From positions 1-56,616 of the forward strand of contig JAHEKY010000010.1 in NCBI GenBank assembly GCA_024644465.1: 56,616 bases of DNA. Reading direction: 5' to 3'. Both the position numbers and the translations under genes were made by a program. The first letter of the stretch is position 1, and each line of letters opens with the position of its first letter. The notes below the pieces were generated by a model. That model had not been told where the DNA came from, searched no databases, and saw nothing but the letters and a program-made list of their open reading frames with translations. Source of the DNA: Ilumatobacteraceae bacterium. Lineage in GTDB: Bacteria; Actinomycetota; Acidimicrobiia; Acidimicrobiales; Ilumatobacteraceae. This document shows, piece after piece, positions 50,494 through 56,616 of this stretch.

Positions 50494-51156
50494 TCAATCC
50501 CTCGTCTTGACCATCGCGGGGCGCAGCGTGCGCCCCTTCCACTGGTACCCGCTGCGGAGTACCTCGGCGACGACCGGCTCACCACCGTCGACCGGCTCGT
50601 GATGAACGGCCTCGGCGACTTCCGGGTCGAACGGCTTGCCGTCGAGATCGAGCGTTTCGAGGCCCTGCTTCTTCAACTCGGTCAACATCTGGTTGAGCAG
50701 CGGACCGACCTCCTCCGGGTGGCGGAGGTAGGCGGCTTCGGCCGCGTCGAGCACCGGCAGCAGCGCTTCGGCCAGCCGACCGGTCGCCCGCTCGGCTTCT
50801 GCCCTGGCCTGGGTGACCGAGCGCTTGCGGAAGTTGTCGAAGTCGGCTTGGACGCGTTGGGCGATGTTGCGGTACTCCTCACGCTCCGCGAGGACGGCCG
50901 CGACGTCGATGTCGGCGTCGGCCGCCGTCGTGTCGCCGGGCCGCTGTGCCGACTCGGTGATGTCGTCGACTTCGCCGCCGCGTTCGTCGGCGACGTCGGC
51001 CGGCGACGTGTCGGCGTGGTCGTCGGCGGGCGCCGCGTTGGGCGCGCCCGCCGACTCGGACACGTCGTCGACCGTCCCGATGTCGCCCGGCCCGAAGTCG
51101 CCGGGATCGAAGTCGCCGGGATCGACGAGATCGCCGTCTCCCATGTTGGAGATCAC
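50494..51156 (-). CDS. grpE: GrpE nucleotide exchange factor
   Basis: Exchange factor of 220 residues. An unusually long, acidic, low-complexity N-terminus (DPGDFDPGDFGPGDIG and more, to about residue 85) precedes the GrpE coiled coil (YRNIAQRVQADFDNFRKRS) and beta domain ending HEPVDGGEPVVAEVLRSGY. GTG start at 51156; an ATG four codons later is possible. Seven bases separate it from dnaK. Confidence 0.94.
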   Translation of the reverse strand: MISNMGDGDLVDPGDFDPGDFGPGDIGTVDDVSESAGAPNAAPADDHADTSPADVADERGGEVDDITESAQRPGDTTAADADIDVAAVLAEREEYRNIAQRVQADFDNFRKRSVTQARAEAERATGRLAEALLPVLDAAEAAYLRHPEEVGPLLNQMLTELKKQGLETLDLDGKPFDPEVAEAVHHEPVDGGEPVVAEVLRSGYQWKGRTLRPAMVKTRD

Positions 51157-51163
51157 GGCGACC

Positions 51164-53014
<1,851 letters not shown>

Positions 53015-53096
53015 GCTGTGCTCCTTGATTGAGTTCGCCCCGGCGGGGCCGGGTGGGGGACCGGGGGGGGTGGCGAAGTTGATGATGCTGGACTCA

Positions 53097-53124
53097 AGAT
53101 AGGGAAAAGCGGCCGATCAGACAA
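53097..53124 (-). promoter_or_regulatory. Candidate dnaK promoter
   Basis: Minus strand TTGTCT (53119-53124), 16 bases, CTATCT (53097-53102). The candidate -10 overlaps an ACTCAAG half-site (53092-53098), and the full HAIR element lies 15 bases upstream of the -35. That arrangement would let HspR affect both recognition elements. Visual assignment only. Confidence 0.45.
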
Positions 53125-53139
53125 CCTCAAAACAGAAAA

Positions 53140-53160
53140 CTTGAGTCATTTCGACTCAAC
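53140..53160. promoter_or_regulatory. HAIR element (HspR operator)
   Basis: CTTGAGT, 7 bases (CATTTCG), ACTCAAC: one mismatch to the consensus CTTGAGT-N7-ACTCAAG. An additional ACTCAAG half-site lies at 53092-53098. The element is located upstream of dnaK, and hspR is the last gene of that operon. Confidence 0.85.
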
Positions 53161-53209
53161 ATCTTCGAGCGCTGCGCGACGCACCGGCGCGTCCCGCCGG
53201 CGAGGTGTT

Positions 53210-53247
53210 ACATCTGGTGCCTGGCACCAGATGTAGGCACCAGATGT
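53210..53247. repeat. Palindrome plus half copy just after cdd
   Basis: ACATCTGGTGCC, T, GGCACCAGATGT (53210-53234) is a perfect 12-base-arm palindrome; after one base the arm GGCACCAGATGT occurs again (53236-53247). Wider pairing of GTTACATCTGG with CCAGATGTGAC is also possible. It lies 5 bases past the cdd stop. The central GTGCCTGGCAC resembles GTGTCTGACAC after serS. Confidence 0.75.
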
Positions 53248-53252
53248 GACAG

Positions 53253-53681
53253 TCAGGCGTCGGGGAGGTTCTCGGGGCCGAACGAGTCGGGCAGCAGGTC
53301 GCGCATCGTGGTCGTCGAGACCGCGCCGTCGACGGTTGTCGCGTGGACGCGGGCGTCGGGGCCGGCGAACTCGCGGATCCGCTGGCGGCACCCCCCGCAC
53401 GGCGTGCCGGGCCTGTCGCCGTCGGTCACCGTCACCACCTCGACGATCTCGCGCTCGCCCGCGGCGACCATCGCCGCGATCGCGCCCGCTTCGGCACACG
53501 TGCCGTTCGGGTACGCCGCATTCTCGACGTTGCATCCGGTGTACACATTGCCCGCGGCCGTCCGCACCGCCGCGCCGACCGGGTAGTGGGAGTACGGACA
53601 GTGCGCATTCGCCTGCACCGCGACGGCGGCCGCGAAGAGGCCCGCGAAGTCGGCGCCTCCCGCGCCGTCTCGTTGCGTCAC
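53253..53681 (-). CDS. cdd: Cytidine deaminase
   Basis: Zinc enzyme of 142 residues that deaminates cytidine and deoxycytidine to uridines for salvage. It has CPYSHYPVGAAVRTAAG, GCNVENAAYPNGTCAEAGAI (CAE zinc/catalytic motif of the homotetrameric type) and TPCGGCRQRIREF. GTG start MTQRDGAGG chosen by family length; upstream extension exists in frame. Stops just before a repeat cluster. Confidence 0.92.
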   Translation of the reverse strand: MTQRDGAGGADFAGLFAAAVAVQANAHCPYSHYPVGAAVRTAAGNVYTGCNVENAAYPNGTCAEAGAIAAMVAAGEREIVEVVTVTDGDRPGTPCGGCRQRIREFAGPDARVHATTVDGAVSTTTMRDLLPDSFGPENLPDA

Positions 53682-53874
53682 CGCACCGACCCCGTCGGCG
53701 CCGCGGAGTCCCGTTGTCTCGACCAACCCGTCATCGCGCAATGCTCGCACGAATCGCGTCGGATCGGGTGGTCGCTCTTCCCGGCGGACTCGTCGAGCCC
53801 GGACGGCTCGTTCATTTGACGGTTCTGCGACAATGCACGGTCCGCCGCGACGAAGCTGCAATGATCGACAACCG

Positions 53875-54390
53875 ATGCAGCTCTACCTCCGCGACGCCTT
53901 GCACGACGACATCGAACAGCTCGTCGCCTTGGTGCTCGGCGGGAAGCTGACCATCGACGAGGACGACCAACTCTTCCTCGACGACTACGCCGACGCGCTC
54001 GACGAGATCGACAGCACCGACGGCTCCTACCTGCTCGTCGCCGAACTCGGCGGCCGGATCGTCGGGATGCTGCAATTGATCACGTTCCGCCACTTCCAGC
54101 ATCGGGGTGGCCGGTGCGCAGAGATCGAATCGATGCACGTCATCGACGACGAGCGCGGCCGCGGCATCGGCGGGCGGCTGCTCGGGTACGCGGTCAGCCG
54201 GGCGAAGGACCTCGGGTGCTACCGCATCCAACTCACGAGCAACGCCAACCGCGCCGACGCGCACCGCTTCTACGAGGCCCACGAGTTCGAGCACACGCAC
54301 AACGGCTACAAGCGCTACCTCGATCTCGACTGGACACCGACACGCAGCGCGTCGCGACGACGCCCCGCCGACGGTCGCGTCCCCGTCTAG
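53875..54390 (+). CDS. GNAT family acetyltransferase
   Basis: N-acetyltransferase of 171 residues. Motif A (acetyl-CoA pyrophosphate loop) is VIDDERGRGIGGRLL, preceded by AEIESMHV and followed by YRIQLTSNANRADAHRFYEAHEFEH (motif B). The substrate cannot be told. Its stop codon and that of the convergent M14 gene share the palindrome CTAG. Confidence 0.87.
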   Translation: MQLYLRDALHDDIEQLVALVLGGKLTIDEDDQLFLDDYADALDEIDSTDGSYLLVAELGGRIVGMLQLITFRHFQHRGGRCAEIESMHVIDDERGRGIGGRLLGYAVSRAKDLGCYRIQLTSNANRADAHRFYEAHEFEHTHNGYKRYLDLDWTPTRSASRRRPADGRVPV

Positions 54391-56099
54391 CGCTGCCGCT
54401 CGGCCAGCGTCAGCGCGACCTCGGCGCGTCCCGCCCGTTGGTGCGACGCGACCAGCACGACCTCGGTGCCGGGCGCGGCCCGCAGCGTCCAGGACGCGAG
54501 TGCCCGCTCGGGAAGGCCCCCGGCCCCGCGTGTGAACCGAGCCGCCGACGAACCGGCGAGCTGACCCAACTCCTGACGTGTCGCACCGCCGATGACGTCG
54601 ATCGAACCGGGCGACGACGCGATCACCTCAGCCACGACCGGTCGCACGAGCCGCTCCTTCGCGGCCCGTTCGGACACCTGCGTCGGCAACCACCCGGTGT
54701 TCGAGACGCCGAGTTCGACTCGCCACACGTCGTCGCCGAGCGCGTCGACGGCGGCACGGCGAATCGCGAGGCACGGTGCGGCAAGCGCCTGTGCGACCGC
54801 GAAGTCGGCGTGCCGATCGACCTCGTCGCGCAGCAGGTGCAGCGGTGGGTTCGTCCACGAGAAGAGATGGTTCCAGCCGCCGAGCTCCACTGCTCCGAGC
54901 TGCGGGTGGTCGAACGGGTACCAGTCGACGAACCCCGCCGTGCGCGCGTCACCCGGCTGGCCGTCGAGCCAGCGCACGACAGCGAGCGCTTCATCGTCGG
55001 TCGGCCCGGTGAACCACAGGTGCGTCGACGCCTTCGACCCGGTCGCCGCGTGCACGATGTCCCAGAACTCGGTCGTCCAGCCGAAGATGCCGAGGTGCTC
55101 GTACGCCCAGTCGTCCGATGCCCCGCTCATCGGGTTCGAGCGGTCCCACATGAAGTCCTCGTAGATCGAGTGCGCCGGGTATCCGGTCAGCTCGGTGCCC
55201 CGCTCGGCGAGTCTTTGCCACGTCCAGAGGTCCTGCGCGGGCAGTGTCGAGTCCGCCGCGGTCGACGACGGGCGCAACAGCACGCCGCCGCTCGTGTGGA
55301 AGGCGTTGAACCCGCAGATGTTCGGCCGGGCGACGATCGCGCGGACGAGTGCATCGATCTCCGGTTCCGACAGCGGGTGGTCGCCCGCGCCGGGCACCGA
55401 CGTCGCCCAGCCCGCGGGGTAGTTGCGGTTGAGATCGAGCGCTTCCGGCGGTCCCGGTGCGGGCACGGTGAAACCGTCGTAGTCCTCGACGGTGCCCTCC
55501 CGCAGCAACTGGTAGCGGACGACACCGGGCGGTGGGCCGTCGGGCGGCACCGGCACGAGCAGCCGCTCCTCGTCCGGATGCGGCATCCACGCGCCGTCGT
55601 CGTCCGGCCGCCGCATCTCGAGGATGCGGCCGTCTCCGTCGATGTCCTCCGCATGCAATCCAGGCCACCGACGGCCGTCGGTGTGCGGCCACGCCCTGAC
55701 GCTCGAGCGCCGAAATCGCGGTGTGTCCGCCAGCGCCCACTCCGCACCGTCCGGGTTGACACGCGGGACGATGTAGAACGTCCGCGTCCGCAGCGCGCGC
55801 GTGATCGCCTCGTCGCCAGTGGCGTCGCCGTCGACGAGCCGCTGCAGCAGCCGGCACGCGGCAACGGTCGCCGTCAGTTCGGTGGCGTGGATGCTCGCGT
55901 CCACCCAGTGCGCCGGCTTCGTCTCGTGGGGGCCCGTCGACGTGTCGGTGACGGTCGCGAGCAGGAGGTCACGCCCTTCGTGCGAGGTGCCGTACGAGTC
56001 GATCGCGACGAGGCCGGGGTGCGCGTCCGCGAGCTGGTCGAGCCATGCGGCGAGCTCGTCGTACCGGAGGAAGCGGTCGAAGTCGTAGGTCGCGGGCAC
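54387..56099 (-). CDS. M14-family zinc carboxypeptidase
   Basis: Metallocarboxypeptidase-like protein of 570 residues without an apparent signal peptide. Zinc ligands are in VDASIHATELTAT (His, Glu) and FNAFHTSGG (His); substrate pocket DLNRNYPAG (Arg) and the catalytic Glu in WTTEFWDI fit the family. About 200 residues after the catalytic domain form a beta-rich C-terminal extension. Long insert at 130-200 includes PDEERLLVPVPPDGPPPG. GTG start; a divergent gene begins 51 bases away. Substrate unknown; soluble relatives act on cell-wall or other peptides. Confidence 0.88.
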   Translation of the reverse strand: MPATYDFDRFLRYDELAAWLDQLADAHPGLVAIDSYGTSHEGRDLLLATVTDTSTGPHETKPAHWVDASIHATELTATVAACRLLQRLVDGDATGDEAITRALRTRTFYIVPRVNPDGAEWALADTPRFRRSSVRAWPHTDGRRWPGLHAEDIDGDGRILEMRRPDDDGAWMPHPDEERLLVPVPPDGPPPGVVRYQLLREGTVEDYDGFTVPAPGPPEALDLNRNYPAGWATSVPGAGDHPLSEPEIDALVRAIVARPNICGFNAFHTSGGVLLRPSSTAADSTLPAQDLWTWQRLAERGTELTGYPAHSIYEDFMWDRSNPMSGASDDWAYEHLGIFGWTTEFWDIVHAATGSKASTHLWFTGPTDDEALAVVRWLDGQPGDARTAGFVDWYPFDHPQLGAVELGGWNHLFSWTNPPLHLLRDEVDRHADFAVAQALAAPCLAIRRAAVDALGDDVWRVELGVSNTGWLPTQVSERAAKERLVRPVVAEVIASSPGSIDVIGGATRQELGQLAGSSAARFTRGAGGLPERALASWTLRAAPGTEVVLVASHQRAGRAEVALTLAERQR

Positions 56100-56150
56100 G
56101 GCGCAACACTACGGCGGCCGTCGCGGTGCGTCTCCGTAGACTTCGGCGCC

Positions 56151-56616
56151 ATGTCGTTGCAGCTCGCCCGCCACCCCTCGTTCTCGGGCCGGCCCGGCCC
56201 ACTGCTGATCGTCATCGCGGACGGCGTCGGCGTCGCTCCGCCCGGGCCGAGCAACGCGGTGAGCGAAGCGGCCACACCGCACCTCGACGAATTGATGTCC
56301 GGCGAGCTGTACACCGAGCTCCAGGCGCACGGCCCGGCTGTCGGCCTGCCGAGCGACGACGACATGGGCAACAGCGAGGTCGGCCACAATGCGCTGGGCG
56401 CGGGCCGCATCTTCGCGCAGGGCGCGAAGCTCGTGAACAAGGCGCTGGAAACCGGTGCGATCTTCGAGTCCGACGTCTGGAACGACGCGATCGAACATGG
56501 CCGCAACGGGACGCTGCACTTCATCGGGCTGCACTCCGACGGCGGCGTGCACTCGACGAACGAGCATCTCTACCGCATGCTCCGGCGGGCCGCCGACGAG
56601 GGCGTCACGAGCGTCG
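56151..56616 (+). CDS. gpmI: 2,3-bisphosphoglycerate-independent phosphoglycerate mutase (partial)
   Basis: First 155 codons of a glycolytic mutase interconverting 3- and 2-phosphoglycerate; the gene continues past the window. Asp24 in VIADGVG and catalytic Ser75 in DMGNSEVGHNALGAGR mark the alkaline-phosphatase-type site. FIGLHSDGGVHS provides the metal-binding Asp and His. The DNA-dependent start ATG lies 51 bases from the divergent carboxypeptidase start. Confidence 0.93.
   Translation, partial: MSLQLARHPSFSGRPGPLLIVIADGVGVAPPGPSNAVSEAATPHLDELMSGELYTELQAHGPAVGLPSDDDMGNSEVGHNALGAGRIFAQGAKLVNKALETGAIFESDVWNDAIEHGRNGTLHFIGLHSDGGVHSTNEHLYRMLRRAADEGVTSV

Overview
The window is GC-rich chromosomal DNA from an actinobacterium. 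A WhiB-like regulator, a mycothiol-type glycosyltransferase (MshA), an HspR/HAIR-controlled dnaK operon, an RsiG-like protein and an actinobacterial-style oligoribonuclease support this. The gene mix (large cytochrome oxidase cluster, group 3b hydrogenase, ethylmalonyl-CoA mutase, Mrp antiporter) resembles Acidimicrobiia such as Ilumatobacter. That class-level placement is an inference from gene content. I saw no tRNA, rRNA, CRISPR array, insertion sequence or prophage, and no gene-free stretch longer than 300 bases.

Layout. 1-1.1 kb: CcdA-like and TlpA-like thiol-redox pair (CcdA runs off the left edge). 1.2-2.1 kb: WhiB-like gene, strong terminator, unknown 77-residue ORF. 2.3-8.7 kb: group 3b [NiFe]-hydrogenase locus; hypC, an EamA transporter and a hydrogenase-neighbour protein run rightward into hyhB-hyhG-hyhS-hyhL-protease running leftward. 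8.8-17.9 kb: glycosyltransferase, CopC-like protein, quinone oxidoreductase, oligoribonuclease, PGA-hydrolase-like protein, two-component system, pdxH, serS and a NodB-like protein with damaged metal site. 18-28 kb: aa3-type oxidase operon (ctaC, D, E, subunit IV, ctaG), preceded in the same transcript by a second set: a subunit I paralogue with no haem or copper ligands, a subunit III-like protein and a CtaF/cupredoxin-like protein; ctaB lies just upstream. 28-35 kb: SAM hydrolase, proC, YbjN-like gene with mshA, RsiG-like gene coupled to a MoaD-like carrier ending in GGCL, a membrane protein and a cyclophilin. 34.7-40.9 kb: complete mrpABCDEFG. 41-45 kb: 3-hydroxyacyl-CoA dehydrogenase behind a TetR-type palindrome, aat, and ethylmalonyl-CoA mutase. 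44.9-48.9 kb: an FtsK/EssC-like protein that lost its Walker A lysines, paired with a possible actin-fold protein. 48.9-53.2 kb: dnaK-grpE-dnaJ-hspR. 53.2 kb to the end: cdd, an acetyltransferase, an M14 carboxypeptidase and the start of gpmI.

Many genes are translationally coupled through ATGA or GTGA overlaps, which helped fix starts, including GTG starts. The locus combines respiration (oxidase, Mrp, NAD(P)-linked hydrogenase), redox buffering (mycothiol, thiol exchange) and ethylmalonyl-CoA carbon metabolism. The strongest candidates for something undescribed are the metal-free oxidase subunit I module, the FtsK-like/actin-like pair, and the masked MoaD-like carrier coupled to an RsiG-like protein.
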